A stretch of 64,000 bases of DNA from Salipiger pentaromativorans (GTDB lineage: Bacteria; Pseudomonadota; Alphaproteobacteria; Rhodobacterales; Rhodobacteraceae): positions 171,403-235,402 of the forward strand of contig NZ_JAMDHK010000003.1 in NCBI RefSeq assembly GCF_024721115.1, written 5' to 3'. Shown in pieces: positions 16,535 to 26,274 of this stretch (position 1 is the first letter of the stretch; each line of letters opens with the position of its first letter). The notes below the pieces were generated by a model. The model was not told where the DNA came from. It searched no databases and saw only the letters and a list, made by a program, of their open reading frames with translations. A program made the position numbers and the translations under genes.

Positions 16535-19500
16535 ATGGCCGCCACAGCTCTTCCCCGCTCGCCCGTCTTTGCCCGCCTGCACGACGCGGCGCGCGACCGC
16601 ATTCTCATCCTCGACGGCGCCATGGGCACGCAGATCCAGAAGCTCGGGCTGGTTGAGGGCGATTTCCAGGGCTGCGGCGGTGGGGCCTGCACCTGCCACC
16701 TGCCGCATGACAGCGACAAGCCGCAGCAGGGCAACAACGACATCCTGAACCTGACCAAGCCCGAGGCCATCGAAGAGATCCACTATCTCTACGCCATGGC
16801 CGGCGCCGATATTGCCGAAACCAACACCTTTTCCTCGACCGTCATCGCGCAGGCCGATTACGGCATGGAACACGCGGTCTACGACCTGAACTATCACGGC
16901 GCCCAGATCGCCCGCCGCGCCATGGACCGCGCCGAGGCCGAGGACGGCCGTCCGCGCTTTGTCGCCGGCGCGCTCGGGCCGACGAACCGCACCGCCTCGA
17001 TCAGCCCGGATGTGAACAACCCGGGCTTCCGCGCGGTGAGCTTCGATCAGCTCCGCGAAGCCTATGGCCAGCAGGTGCGCGCGCTCATCGACGGCGGCGT
17101 CGACATCCTGCTGATCGAGACGATTTTCGACACGCTGAACGCCAAAGCCGCGATCTTTGCCTGCGAAGAGGTCTTCGCCGAACGCGGCGAGCGCCTGCCG
17201 GTGATGATCTCGGGCACGATCACCGACCTGTCTGGCCGGACTCTTTCCGGCCAGACGCCCACCGCCTTCTGGCATTCGGTGCGCCACGCCCAGCCGCTGA
17301 CCGTCGGTCTGAACTGCGCGCTTGGCGCCGCCGCCATGCGTCCGCATCTGGCCGAAATCGCGGGTGTCGCCGACACCATGATCTGCGCCTATCCCAACGC
17401 GGGCCTGCCCAACGAGATGGGCGAATACGACGAGACGCCCGAGCAGATGGCGGCGCAGATCGCGGGATTTGCCCGCGAGGGTCTGCTGAACATCGTCGGG
17501 GGCTGCTGCGGCTCGACCTACGACCACATCCGCGCCATCGCGCAGGCGGTCGCGGGCCACGCCCCGCGCAAGATCCCCGAGGCGCAGCCGCTGATGAAGC
17601 TTTCGGGCCTCGAACCCTTCACGCTGACCAAGGACATTCCCTTCGTGAACGTGGGCGAGCGCACCAACGTCACCGGTTCGGCACGGTTCAAGAAGCTCAT
17701 CACCAACGGCGATTACGCCGCGGCGCTTGATGTGGCCCGCGATCAGGTCGAGAACGGCGCGCAGGTGATCGACATCAACATGGACGAGGGGCTCATCGAC
17801 AGCAAACAGGCGATGATCGAGTTCCTGAACCTCATCGCCGCCGAGCCCGACATCGCCCGCGTGCCGATCATGATCGACAGTTCGAAATGGGAGGTGATCG
17901 AGGCCGGGTTGCAATGCGTGCAGGGCAAATGCATCGTCAACTCGATCTCGATGAAAGAGGGCGAGGAAACCTTCCTTCAGCAAGCCCGGCTCTGCCGCCG
18001 CTACGGCGCCGCCGTGGTGGTCATGGCATTCGACGAAAAGGGCCAGGCCGATACCGAGGACCGCAAGGTCGAGATCTGCGCCCGCGCCTACAAGCTCCTG
18101 ACCGAAGAGGTGGGGTTCCCGCCCGAGGACATCATCTTCGATCCCAACGTCTTTGCCGTCGCCACCGGGATCGAGGAACATGACAATTACGGCGTCGATT
18201 TCATCGAGGCCGCCCGCCGCATCACCCGCGACTGCCCGCATGTGCATATCTCGGGCGGCATCTCGAACCTGTCCTTCTCGTTCCGGGGCAACGAGCCGGT
18301 GCGCGAGGCGATGCACGCGGTGTTCCTCTATCACGGCATTCAGGCCGGGATGGACATGGGCATCGTCAACGCCGGCCAGCTTGCGGTCTACGACCAGATC
18401 GACGCGGAACTGCGCGAGGCCTGCGAGGATGTGGTGCTGAACCGCAAACCCGCGAACGGCGGCAATGCCACCGAGAACCTTTTGGAGATCGCCGAGAAAT
18501 TCCGCGGCCAGGGCGGCGGCAAGACCCGCGAAAAGGACATGTCGTGGCGCGAACTGCCGGTGGCAAAGCGGCTGGAACACGCGCTGGTCAACGGCATCAC
18601 CGAATTCATCGACGCCGATACCGAAGAGGCCCGCCAGCAGGCCGAGCGTCCGCTGCATGTCATCGAGGGCCCGCTGATGGCGGGGATGAACGTGGTGGGT
18701 GATCTTTTCGGCGCGGGCAAGATGTTCCTGCCGCAGGTGGTGAAATCCGCCCGCGTGATGAAACAGGCCGTGGCCGTCCTGCTGCCCTATATGGAAGAGG
18801 AAAAGCGCCTCACCGGCGGCGACGGGCGCGAGGCGGCGGGCAAGGTGCTGATGGCGACGGTGAAGGGCGATGTGCATGACATCGGCAAGAACATCGTCGG
18901 CGTCGTGCTCGCCTGCAACAATTACGAGATCATCGACCTGGGCGTGATGGTGCCCGCCGAAAAGATCCTCGCCACCGCCAAAGCCGAGGGCGTGGATGTG
19001 ATCGGCCTCTCGGGCCTCATCACCCCCTCGCTCGACGAGATGGTGCATGTGGCCTCCGAGATGGAGCGCGAAGGCTTAGACATCCCGCTGCTGATCGGCG
19101 GCGCCACCACATCGCGCGTGCACACGGCGGTGAAGATTCACCCGCGCTACGGCAAGGGTCAGGCGGTCTATGTGACCGATGCCAGCCGCGCGGTGGGCGT
19201 GGTCTCCTCGCTGCTGTCGCCGGTGCAGAAACCCGGCTATGTGGCCAATATCCAGACCGAATATGCCGATGTGGCCGAGAAACACGCCCGCGCGGAGCTG
19301 GCCAAGAAACGCCTGCCGCTGGAGGATGCCCGCGCCAATGCGCTGACGCTCGACTTCGGCAACCATGCGCCGGCCCCCAGCTTTCTCGGCACCCGGGTCT
19401 TCGACGGCTGGGATCTGGCGGAACTGGCCGAATATATCGACTGGACGCCCTTCTTCCGCACCTGGGAGATGAAGGGGGTCTATCCCAAGATCCTCGACGA

Positions 19501-20305
19501 TCCCGAACAGGGCGAGGCCGCCCGCGCGCTTTTTGCCGACGCGCAGGCGATGCTGAAACAGATCATCGCCGAGAAATGGTTCCACCCGCGTGCCGTGGTG
19601 GGCTTCTGGCCGGCCAATGCGGTGGGCGACGACATCCGCCTCTTCACCGGCGAGGATCGCGCCGAGGAGCTGGCCACCTTCTTCACCCTGCGCCAGCAGA
19701 CCGCCAAACGCGGCGACCGGCCCAATGTGGCGCTGTCGGATTTCGTCGCGCCCGAAGGCACGCCGGATTACGTCGGCGGGTTCGTGGTGACGGCGGGCCG
19801 CGAGGAAATCGCCATCGCCAAGGCGTTCGAGGACAAGCACGACGATTATTCCTCCATTCTCGTCAAGGCGCTGGCCGACCGCTTTGCCGAAGCCTTTGCC
19901 GAGCGCATGCACGAGAAGGTGCGCAAGGAGCTTTGGGGCTATGCGCCGGACGAGACGGCCAGCAACGCCGATCTCATCGCCGAGCACTACGCCGGCATCC
20001 GCCCGGCCCCGGGCTATCCGGCACAACCCGACCACACCGAAAAGACCACCCTGTTCGAGCTGCTGGATGCCACCGCGGCCACCGGCGTCGAGCTGACCGA
20101 AAGCTATGCCATGTGGCCCGGGTCCTCGGTCTCGGGGCTCTATATCGGCCATCCCGACAGCTACTATTTCGGCGTTGCCAAGGTGGAGCGCGACCAGGTG
20201 GTCGATTATGCCGCGCGCAAGGGCATGGCGGTGGAAGAGGTCGAGCGCTGGCTCGGCCCGATCCTCAACTACACACCGGGCGCGGCGCAGGTTGCGGCGG
20301 AATAA
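16535..20305 (+). CDS. metH: Cobalamin-dependent methionine synthase
   Basis: Full-length MetH of 1256 residues. The order is the homocysteine-binding domain ([10 protein letters not shown]; zinc cysteines in GLNCALGA and GGCCGS), the methyl-THF domain ([18 protein letters not shown]), the B12 cap and Rossmann domains with [17 protein letters not shown], whose His781 is the lower cobalt ligand, and the C-terminal S-adenosylmethionine reactivation domain ending in [21 protein letters not shown] and [17 protein letters not shown]. It transfers the methyl group of methyl-THF to homocysteine in the cytosol. It is divergent from the riboswitch-controlled nrd operon; no riboswitch was seen on its own strand. 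A long reverse-strand frame inside it is only a shadow. Confidence 0.98.
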   Translation: MAATALPRSPVFARLHDAARDRILILDGAMGTQIQKLGLVEGDFQGCGGGACTCHLPHDSDKPQQGNNDILNLTKPEAIEEIHYLYAMAGADIAETNTFSSTVIAQADYGMEHAVYDLNYHGAQIARRAMDRAEAEDGRPRFVAGALGPTNRTASISPDVNNPGFRAVSFDQLREAYGQQVRALIDGGVDILLIETIFDTLNAKAAIFACEEVFAERGERLPVMISGTITDLSGRTLSGQTPTAFWHSVRHAQPLTVGLNCALGAAAMRPHLAEIAGVADTMICAYPNAGLPNEMGEYDETPEQMAAQIAGFAREGLLNIVGGCCGSTYDHIRAIAQAVAGHAPRKIPEAQPLMKLSGLEPFTLTKDIPFVNVGERTNVTGSARFKKLITNGDYAAALDVARDQVENGAQVIDINMDEGLIDSKQAMIEFLNLIAAEPDIARVPIMIDSSKWEVIEAGLQCVQGKCIVNSISMKEGEETFLQQARLCRRYGAAVVVMAFDEKGQADTEDRKVEICARAYKLLTEEVGFPPEDIIFDPNVFAVATGIEEHDNYGVDFIEAARRITRDCPHVHISGGISNLSFSFRGNEPVREAMHAVFLYHGIQAGMDMGIVNAGQLAVYDQIDAELREACEDVVLNRKPANGGNATENLLEIAEKFRGQGGGKTREKDMSWRELPVAKRLEHALVNGITEFIDADTEEARQQAERPLHVIEGPLMAGMNVVGDLFGAGKMFLPQVVKSARVMKQAVAVLLPYMEEEKRLTGGDGREAAGKVLMATVKGDVHDIGKNIVGVVLACNNYEIIDLGVMVPAEKILATAKAEGVDVIGLSGLITPSLDEMVHVASEMEREGLDIPLLIGGATTSRVHTAVKIHPRYGKGQAVYVTDASRAVGVVSSLLSPVQKPGYVANIQTEYADVAEKHARAELAKKRLPLEDARANALTLDFGNHAPAPSFLGTRVFDGWDLAELAEYIDWTPFFRTWEMKGVYPKILDDPEQGEAARALFADAQAMLKQIIAEKWFHPRAVVGFWPANAVGDDIRLFTGEDRAEELATFFTLRQQTAKRGDRPNVALSDFVAPEGTPDYVGGFVVTAGREEIAIAKAFEDKHDDYSSILVKALADRFAEAFAERMHEKVRKELWGYAPDETASNADLIAEHYAGIRPAPGYPAQPDHTEKTTLFELLDATAATGVELTESYAMWPGSSVSGLYIGHPDSYYFGVAKVERDQVVDYAARKGMAVEEVERWLGPILNYTPGAAQVAAE

Positions 20306-20314
20306 CGCCGCACC

Positions 20315-20349
20315 GCGCGCCCGGCGGCGGGTTCAGCCGCCGGGCGCGC
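20315..20349. terminator. Bidirectional hairpin between convergent metH and ABC permease genes
   Basis: Perfect 14-bp GC-rich stem (GCGCGCCCGGCGGC and its complement) with a 7-base loop, placed 9 bases after the metH stop and 4 bases beyond the permease stop. It probably ends transcription from both sides, although there is no T-tract. Confidence 0.65.
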
Positions 20350-20352
20350 CGG

Positions 20353-21921
20353 TCATTCCGCCGAGGACATCCCCACGCGCCGCAGCACGCGGCGTTCGAT
20401 GACCACGACAATCTGATAGAACAGCACCGACAGCGCCACCGAAACGGCGGCGACGCTCCAGATCATGCCGTAATCCAGAAAACCCCGGGACTGGTTCAGC
20501 AGATTGCCGAGCCCCTTGCCCGTCGCCAGCCACTCGGCGATCATCACCCCCAGCAGCGCCCGGGGCACCGTCAGCCGGGTCGCCGCGAAGAGATAGGGCA
20601 GCGAGGCGGGAATGGTGACCATGCGGATCTCGGTCCAGCGGCTGGCGCCATAGGCGCGCGGCAGCTCTTCGGCGCTGCGCGGCACCAGCGCCAGCCCCTG
20701 CGCCAGCGTGACGAAGGCCGGAAAGAAGGTGACCGAGATGGTGACCCACAGGGTCAGCGTCGTGCCCCGCCCGAGGATCAGCACCAGAAGCGGCGTCAGC
20801 GCCACCAGCGGCATGGTCTGGGTGATCAGCGCCACCGGCATGAAGGCGGCGATGGCGCGGGGGAAAAGCCGCGAGGAGATCGCCAGCAGGAAGGCAAAGC
20901 CGAGCCCCGCCAGCATCCCGACAAAGGTGATCGGCAGGGTTTCGGCCAGCGCCGCCAGAAGCCTTGCCTGCGCGCTCTCGGCGCTGCGCCCGAGAAAGAG
21001 GTAGTCGATCACCCCCCAGGGGGTTTTCGAGATCAGATCGGGCACGCCGGTCAGACGGATGAAACCCCACCAGAGCAGAAACGGCATCGCGATCGCCGCC
21101 AGCCCCAGCAGCAGGCGCGGCACAGGCGACAGTTTCGCCGGGGCGGCCTCGGGCACCGCGGCGTTCAGCGTCACCGCGCGGCTGGCGCCCAGCATGCGCC
21201 GCGACAGCAGGGCAAAGCCCGCATAGCTGAGCCCGGCGATCACCGTGGCCACCAGCCCGATGCCCCAGAGCCGGTCCGGCTCGCCCCGGCCGAGCGACCC
21301 CAGCAGATAGGTGCCGAGCCCCCAGCGTCCGCCGCCGCCGAACTCGGCGAGGATCGCGCCCAGCACGGCGTTGGGCGCGGCGACGCGCAGCCCGGCCAGG
21401 ATCGCCGGCACCGCGCCCCGAAGCTGCACCAGCCGCAACACGTCCCAGCGCCCGCCACCATAGGCCCGGATCAGGTCCCGGGCGCGGCTGTCGGCCTGGG
21501 TGATGCCGATGACCGTGGCGGTCATGGTGACGAAATAGACCCCCATCGCCGCCAGCGTGACGCGCGGCGCCATGCCCGACAGCGTCAGCACCAGGATCGG
21601 CGCGATGGCGATGGGCGGCAGCGCGAAGACGGCGATATTCACCCCGCGAAAGACCCGCAGCGCGGCGGGGAACAGCGCAAAGATCACCCCGGCGGCGATC
21701 CCCACCAGATTGCCGATCACAAAGCCCAGCCCCGAGGCGTAAAGCGTGGCCCAGATATGCAGCGGGTAATCCGCCCGGTCGATCCAGAGCCGGTGCAGGA
21801 TCTCGGTGAGACCGGGCAGCGCGCCGCCCGCCACCAGATCGAGGCGGCCGACGATCTCCCAGAGGAGCAGCAGGATCGCCGCGTTGCGCAGCCCGCTCCA
21901 GCGCGACGCCTCAGCCGCCAT
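20353..21921 (-). CDS. Fused double-domain ABC transporter permease (NitT/TauT type)
   Basis: Membrane protein of 522 residues made of two consecutive binding-protein-dependent permease domains. The first (about residues 60-250) has the coupling segment DLIRAYGGGRWDVLRLVQLRGAVPAIL, the second (about 320-510) has EELPRAYGASRWTEIRMVTIPASLPYLFAATRL. One polypeptide thus supplies both halves of the channel. It starts inside the end of the ATPase gene (11-base overlap) and forms an operon with an ATPase and an NMT1/THI5-like binding protein. Such transporters import taurine, nitrate, riboflavin, thiamine-precursor or pyrimidine-type compounds. The substrate is unknown. Confidence 0.85.
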   Translation of the reverse strand: MAAEASRWSGLRNAAILLLLWEIVGRLDLVAGGALPGLTEILHRLWIDRADYPLHIWATLYASGLGFVIGNLVGIAAGVIFALFPAALRVFRGVNIAVFALPPIAIAPILVLTLSGMAPRVTLAAMGVYFVTMTATVIGITQADSRARDLIRAYGGGRWDVLRLVQLRGAVPAILAGLRVAAPNAVLGAILAEFGGGGRWGLGTYLLGSLGRGEPDRLWGIGLVATVIAGLSYAGFALLSRRMLGASRAVTLNAAVPEAAPAKLSPVPRLLLGLAAIAMPFLLWWGFIRLTGVPDLISKTPWGVIDYLFLGRSAESAQARLLAALAETLPITFVGMLAGLGFAFLLAISSRLFPRAIAAFMPVALITQTMPLVALTPLLVLILGRGTTLTLWVTISVTFFPAFVTLAQGLALVPRSAEELPRAYGASRWTEIRMVTIPASLPYLFAATRLTVPRALLGVMIAEWLATGKGLGNLLNQSRGFLDYGMIWSVAAVSVALSVLFYQIVVVIERRVLRRVGMSSAE

Positions 21922-22681
21922 GCAGCACCTTTGCGATATGATCGCAGACCGCGTGGAAGGCCGGATCGGAGAACAGCTCGGGCGCGCGCGGGCGGGCGAA
22001 GGGGATGTCGATCACCTCGACGATGCGGCCCGGGTTCGCGTGCATCACCACCACCCGGTCGGCAAGGAACACCGCCTCGTCGATGCCATGGGTGACGAGA
22101 AAGGCGGTCGAGCCGGTCTCGGCCCAGATCCGCTGCAATTCGAGATTCATCTGGCGGCGCAGAATCTGGTCCAGCGCGCCAAAGGGTTCGTCCATGAACA
22201 GGACCTTGGGATGGGTGACCAGCGCCCGGGCGATGGCCACCCGCTGGCGCATCCCGCCCGACAATTCGCCGGGCAGCGCGTTTTCATAGCCCTTGAGCCC
22301 CACCAGCTCGATCATTGCCTGAACCTTGGCGGCATTGGCCCGCAGCGGCTGGCGCAGCACTTCGAGCGGCACCTCGACATTGCGCCGCACCGTGCGCCAG
22401 GGCAGAAGCGCCGCGTCCTGAAACGCCACCCCGGTGACACCGTCGCGCGCCGCGGCAAGCGGCGGCGCGCCGGCGATGCGGACCTGTCCGGCATCGGCGC
22501 TCTCGAGCCCCAGCGCGATCCGCATCACGGTGGATTTGCCGCAGCCCGAAGGGCCGATGATCGCGGTGAAAGAGCCGGACGGGCAGGACAGGGTGACATC
22601 GCGCAGCGCCTCGACCACCTTGCCGCGGCCGGCAAAGGTCTTGCCGACCCCGTCCAGCGCGATCCCGTCCGGCACCTGCAT
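21911..22681 (-). CDS. ABC transporter ATP-binding protein (NitT/TauT type)
   Basis: ATPase of 256 residues with Walker A GPSGCGKST, Q-loop FQDAALLPWRTV, signature LSGGMRQRVAIARAL and Walker B KVLFMDEPFGALD. These belong to the SsuB/TauB/ThiZ group. The ATG at 22681 overlaps the stop of the binding-protein gene by one base (TGATG), and its stop overlaps the permease start. It energises the transporter from the cytoplasmic side. Confidence 0.9.
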   Translation of the reverse strand: MQVPDGIALDGVGKTFAGRGKVVEALRDVTLSCPSGSFTAIIGPSGCGKSTVMRIALGLESADAGQVRIAGAPPLAAARDGVTGVAFQDAALLPWRTVRRNVEVPLEVLRQPLRANAAKVQAMIELVGLKGYENALPGELSGGMRQRVAIARALVTHPKVLFMDEPFGALDQILRRQMNLELQRIWAETGSTAFLVTHGIDEAVFLADRVVVMHANPGRIVEVIDIPFARPRAPELFSDPAFHAVCDHIAKVLHGG

Positions 22682-23652
22682 CAGAGCGCGTCCAGAAGCG
22701 ACGTGTCGAACATGTCGTGGCTGCCGACAATGCCGACCTCTCCCAGCGCCGAGAGGTTCTTTTCGATGTCCTCGCCGGTCATCGCGAAGATGCCTGACGG
22801 GCTTTCGATCAGCGGCTGCTGCGCGGTGTTGAAGAACACCTCGTTGTCGATGGTCCGCCCGGTGCCCTTGAAATGGCTGTCGGCCCATTTCGGCGGCCAG
22901 GCGGCGGGGTCCTTGAAGTTCTCCTCCCAGCCCTTGCGCGACGCCCGCAGCCAGGCAATCAGCAGATCGCGTTTCTCGGCCAGCACCTCTTCGGTCACCA
23001 CCACCGTGTCGTTGTAGATGGTGAACCCGAAATCGTAGAGCAGGAAAGAGGTCGCCTCGACGCCCTGCTGGCCGATCGTGTAGGGCACGTTGGTGGTGAA
23101 ATCGAGGCTGGCGTCGATCTCGCCCTTGATCAGCGGGGTCGGATCGTAGGCATAGGGCACGATATTGACCTGCGACGGGTCGATGCCGTTCAGCTTCAGC
23201 ATCGCGTTGACCGAGATCACATTGACCGGCGGCACCGCCAGCGTCTTGCCGATCAGATCCCTGGGCTCGGCGATCGGGTTCGAGACCAGCGACACGATGC
23301 CGATGGGGTTCTTCTGATACTGCGCCCCGATGATCTTGAAGGGCGCACCCTGCTCGGCGATGGCCTTGATCGTGGTGTCGGGCGTGGTCAGCGCCAGATC
23401 GGCGCGGCCCGCGATGATGGTGCTTTCGGGGATCACGTCGGGCCCGCCCGAGAGATAGCCCAGATCGAGCCCCTCGGCCGCGTAATAGCCTTCGTCCATG
23501 GCCAGGAAATAGCCCGCGAACTCGGCATCGTTGATCCAGGCCGCCTGCATGGTCAGCGGCGTGGCCGCCAGCGCGGAGCGCGGCAGCAGAGGGTTGGCCG
23601 CAGCGGCGGCGGCGGTGCCGAGAAAGCCCCGGCGGGTCAGTCTGAGGGTCAT
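22681..23652 (-). CDS. NMT1/THI5-like periplasmic substrate-binding protein
   Basis: Binding protein of 323 residues with an N-terminal Tat-type signal (LTRRGFLGTAAAAAANP) and the NMT1/THI5 fold: QAAWINDAEFAGYFLAMDEGYYAAEGLDL, then TTPDTTIKAIAEQGAPFKIIGAQYQKNPIG. Proteins of this group bind formylaminopyrimidine, other pyrimidines, riboflavin or aromatic sulphonates. It heads the ABC genes and follows a formyl-THF cyclo-ligase-like gene after a 39-base gap. Ligand not determinable here. Confidence 0.87.
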   Translation of the reverse strand: MTLRLTRRGFLGTAAAAAANPLLPRSALAATPLTMQAAWINDAEFAGYFLAMDEGYYAAEGLDLGYLSGGPDVIPESTIIAGRADLALTTPDTTIKAIAEQGAPFKIIGAQYQKNPIGIVSLVSNPIAEPRDLIGKTLAVPPVNVISVNAMLKLNGIDPSQVNIVPYAYDPTPLIKGEIDASLDFTTNVPYTIGQQGVEATSFLLYDFGFTIYNDTVVVTEEVLAEKRDLLIAWLRASRKGWEENFKDPAAWPPKWADSHFKGTGRTIDNEVFFNTAQQPLIESPSGIFAMTGEDIEKNLSALGEVGIVGSHDMFDTSLLDAL

Positions 23653-23691
23653 GGGTGTCTCCTCTGGGTTCTCATTTGACGGTGAAGAAGG

Positions 23692-24438
23692 TCAGGCAAG
23701 GCCCTGAATCCGCTGCAACTCCTGCAACGGCGGGGTCTCGGCGATCTGCTTGGGGTCGAGCAGCGGCCATTTCACGCCGCGCGGGCGCTTGGCGCGCCGC
23801 TCGACCACATGGGTGCGCGAGGGCGTGAAGATCTTGTCGACCAGGATGTCGGTCTCGGAGGGTTGCAGCTGATCCTCGACAAGCTGCACGTCATGCACCA
23901 CCGCATGCACCGGCGTCGTCTCGCCGACGAGGCCGAGATCGGTGAACATGCCCCATTCGAGATCGAAGAACCCGTGCCCCTTGCCGAAGCGCACACCGTT
24001 CACCGACACCGCCGAGGCGCCGGTCACCAGGTAATCGAACCGGCCCCGGCGGGCGATTTCCTCCAGCGTAATCGGGCGGCCGAAATGCTCCATCCCGTCG
24101 AGCCAGGAGGCATAGAGCGCCGCGCCCTCGGGCACGCGCTCGGGCTCCATCAGCAGGAAGCCCCGGTAGATGCCATAGGTGGACATCACAAAGGGCTTGC
24201 CCGCCTCGATCATCCGCCGCCGCAGATCGGCGAGGCAATTGTCGGGGGTGATGAAGGCAAAGCCGCTGGCCTGATAGGCCGGATCGGCGACCAGCGCGTC
24301 GGTGGCCGTCTCCGAGCCTTCGAAATCGGGGATCACCTCGGCGAAATTGAGATGAAAGCGGGTATCGGGCCTCGCCACGTCATGCAGCCTGGTCCATATT
24401 TTTTCGCGGATAACCTTGGAGGTCGACATCTTGATCAT
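23692..24438 (-). CDS. 5-formyltetrahydrofolate cyclo-ligase family protein
   Basis: Protein of 248 residues in the MTHFS/5-FCL superfamily. The region SKVIREKIWTRLHD is like the N-terminal helix, and FGKGHGFFDLEWGMFTDLGLV matches the conserved GKGxGYxD nucleotide-binding element. The N-terminus of canonical cyclo-ligases is not well matched, so this may be the divergent clade of unknown activity rather than the folate salvage enzyme. It is first in the operon with the NMT1/THI5 transporter and is divergent from an RpiR regulator. An ATG 9 bases in (MSTSKV) is an alternative start. Confidence 0.7.
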   Translation of the reverse strand: MIKMSTSKVIREKIWTRLHDVARPDTRFHLNFAEVIPDFEGSETATDALVADPAYQASGFAFITPDNCLADLRRRMIEAGKPFVMSTYGIYRGFLLMEPERVPEGAALYASWLDGMEHFGRPITLEEIARRGRFDYLVTGASAVSVNGVRFGKGHGFFDLEWGMFTDLGLVGETTPVHAVVHDVQLVEDQLQPSETDILVDKIFTPSRTHVVERRAKRPRGVKWPLLDPKQIAETPPLQELQRIQGLA

Positions 24439-24452
24439 TTCATGTGTTTCAC

Positions 24453-24472
24453 TGTTTCATGAACATGAAACA
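24453..24472. promoter_or_regulatory. Palindromic operator, probably for the adjacent RpiR regulator
   Basis: TGTTTCATG and CATGAAACA form a perfect 9-bp inverted repeat around AA in the 66-base gap between the divergent cyclo-ligase-like and RpiR genes. RpiR proteins bind palindromes of this size next to their own genes. Assignment is inferred from position. Confidence 0.6.
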
Positions 24473-24504
24473 CCAGTTTCTTTCGTCAAGAAGAATTCCG
24501 TCCC

Positions 24505-25353
24505 ATGGCCTCAAGACTGATCCTCAGAATTCAGGAGCGGCAGGCGCGCCTGACCTCGAGCGAAAAGAAGATTGCGCAAGTTCTGCTGCAAAATCAGAAC
24601 CTTGTAGAGACACATACTGCGACCGAGCTGGCCTCGATCGCCGGTGTCTCGAAAGCGACGACTGCCCGTTTTTTCCGCAATCTCGGCTATGCGGACTTTG
24701 AAGAAGTCCGCCTACAGGCCCGGGAAGAGCGCAACCGGCGCGAACCCTACGCCCAGCTCGAATCGACGCCCGAGCCCATCGGCCTGGGGCGGACGATCTC
24801 GGATCACCTCGAGCTGGAGCTGCGCAACATCACCCGCACCTTCGAGGAAATGCGCGCCGATCTGATGCCCGAGCTGGCATCGCTTCTGGCCAATGCGCCG
24901 CGGGTCTGGTTCCTGGGGTTCGGCGACGAACACGGCATGGCGGCGATGGGCGCCTCGATGTTCTCGCGGCTGCGCCACGGGGTATCGCAATTGCAGGGCA
25001 CCGGGCTGAGCTGGGCCAACGAGCTGTCGACGGCGGGCCCGCGCGACGTGCTGGTGCTGCTGACTTTCGAGCCGCGCCCCAAGCTGCTGCGCAGCCTTCT
25101 GGCCCATGCCCGCACCACGCGGATGCGGATCGTGACGGTCACCGATCACGGCTTCCAGCCGCAGGCCGAGCGGTTCTCGGACATCGTCCTGCCCTGCCAT
25201 GCGGCCAGCTATGGCGTGCTGGCGACCCATGCCACCATGCTCTCGGTGCTGCGGCTGATGGCGGTGGCCTATATGGGGCAGAACCCCGAAAGCGTCAGCC
25301 AGCGCATCGCCACGCTCGCCGCCATCGACGAAGAGCTGGACCTTTTCGACTGA
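24505..25353 (+). CDS. RpiR/MurR family transcriptional regulator
   Basis: Regulator of 282 residues with the N-terminal RpiR helix-turn-helix (RLTSSEKKIAQVLLQ, then TATELASIAGVSKATTARFFRNLGYADFEEVRLQ) and a C-terminal SIS domain (PRVWFLGFGDEHGMAAMGASMFSRL) that in this family binds a phosphosugar or related effector. It is divergent from the cyclo-ligase/NMT1 transporter operon, with a perfect palindrome between them, so it probably controls that operon and itself. Confidence 0.9.
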   Translation: MASRLILRIQERQARLTSSEKKIAQVLLQNQNLVETHTATELASIAGVSKATTARFFRNLGYADFEEVRLQAREERNRREPYAQLESTPEPIGLGRTISDHLELELRNITRTFEEMRADLMPELASLLANAPRVWFLGFGDEHGMAAMGASMFSRLRHGVSQLQGTGLSWANELSTAGPRDVLVLLTFEPRPKLLRSLLAHARTTRMRIVTVTDHGFQPQAERFSDIVLPCHAASYGVLATHATMLSVLRLMAVAYMGQNPESVSQRIATLAAIDEELDLFD

Positions 25354-25365
25354 GCCGGGAGCGGA

Positions 25366-26274
25366 TCATTTCGGCGCGGTGATCAGCGCATAATCCTCGG
25401 GCTCGCGATGCAGCGCGAAGTTGAACACATTGGCGCGGATCTCGGTGCAGCGGTCGAGGTCGATCTCCGCCGTGATCACCTCGTCCCCCGCGGTCGCGGC
25501 ACGGGCGAGGATTTCGCCGGTGGGTGCCACGATCACGCTGCCGCCGATCAGTTCCGAGCCTTCCTCCATCCCGGCCTTGGCGACGGCGACCGCCCAGAGA
25601 CCGTTCTGATAACACCCGGCCTGCACCGACAGTTCGTTGTGGAAATATTGCAGGTGATCGTGCTCGGGCGCGGGCGGGTAATGCAGCGGCGTGTTATAGC
25701 CCAGCACCACAAGCTCGGCCCCGCCCAGCCCCAGCATGCGCCAGGTTTCGGGCCAGCGCCGGTCGTTGCAGATGCACATGCCCAGCTTTCCGCCCAGCGT
25801 GTCATAGACCGGAAAGCCCAGATCGCCCTTTTCGAAATAGCGCTTCTCGAGATGCTGGAACGGGCGCCAGGGCTCGTTCCCGCGATGTCCCGGCAGATGG
25901 ATCTTGCGATATTTGCCGACGATCTCGCCCGCCTCGGACACCAGAATGGCGGTGTTGAAATGCCGCCCCTCCGGCGTGCGCTCGGCATAGCCGAGGTGAA
26001 AGCCGATCCCCAGCTCCCGCGCCAGATCGAATAGCGGCTGCACCGTCTCGTTGGGCATCGCGGTCTCGAACCAGCGGTCGATCTCGGCGGGTTCCTCGAT
26101 GAACCAGCGCGGAAAGAAGGTGGTCAGCGCCAGTTCGGGAAAGACCACCAGCGCCGCCCCCCGGGCATGCGCCTGCCGCATCATGGCGCAGAGCCGCGCG
26201 ACGGCGGACGCCCGCGGCTCGTCCTTTGCAATCGGCCCCATCTGGGCGCCCGCGACGACGAATTTCCGGCTCAT
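25366..26274 (-). CDS. Nitrilase-superfamily N-carbamoyl-D-amino acid hydrolase-like enzyme
   Basis: Carbon-nitrogen hydrolase of 302 residues, the size of D-carbamoylases. The catalytic triad is Glu47 (VVFPELALTTFFPRW), Lys124 (GKYRKIHLPGH) and Cys169 (MCICNDRRWPETWRMLG). The stretches PFQHLEKRYFEKGDLGFPVYD and the NDRRWPE site closely follow known N-carbamoyl-D-amino acid amidohydrolases, which split the ureido group to carbon dioxide, ammonia and an amino acid. The start at 26274 overlaps the stop of the M20 hydrolase. Last gene in the TRAP/diaminopropionate operon. Confidence 0.87.
   Translation of the reverse strand: MSRKFVVAGAQMGPIAKDEPRASAVARLCAMMRQAHARGAALVVFPELALTTFFPRWFIEEPAEIDRWFETAMPNETVQPLFDLARELGIGFHLGYAERTPEGRHFNTAILVSEAGEIVGKYRKIHLPGHRGNEPWRPFQHLEKRYFEKGDLGFPVYDTLGGKLGMCICNDRRWPETWRMLGLGGAELVVLGYNTPLHYPPAPEHDHLQYFHNELSVQAGCYQNGLWAVAVAKAGMEEGSELIGGSVIVAPTGEILARAATAGDEVITAEIDLDRCTEIRANVFNFALHREPEDYALITAPK

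Noticed and set aside
16244-19048. Very long minus-strand reading frame (over 900 codons) opposite metH
   Set aside because: It is the high-GC shadow of metH. Its translation is rich in Arg, Gly, His and Gln, has no known domain, and would overlap the riboswitch.
23692-24438. Annotating the cyclo-ligase-like gene as true folate 5-FCL (fau/ygfA)
   Set aside because: The usual N-terminal signature is missing and the context is a transporter operon, so only the family is stated.
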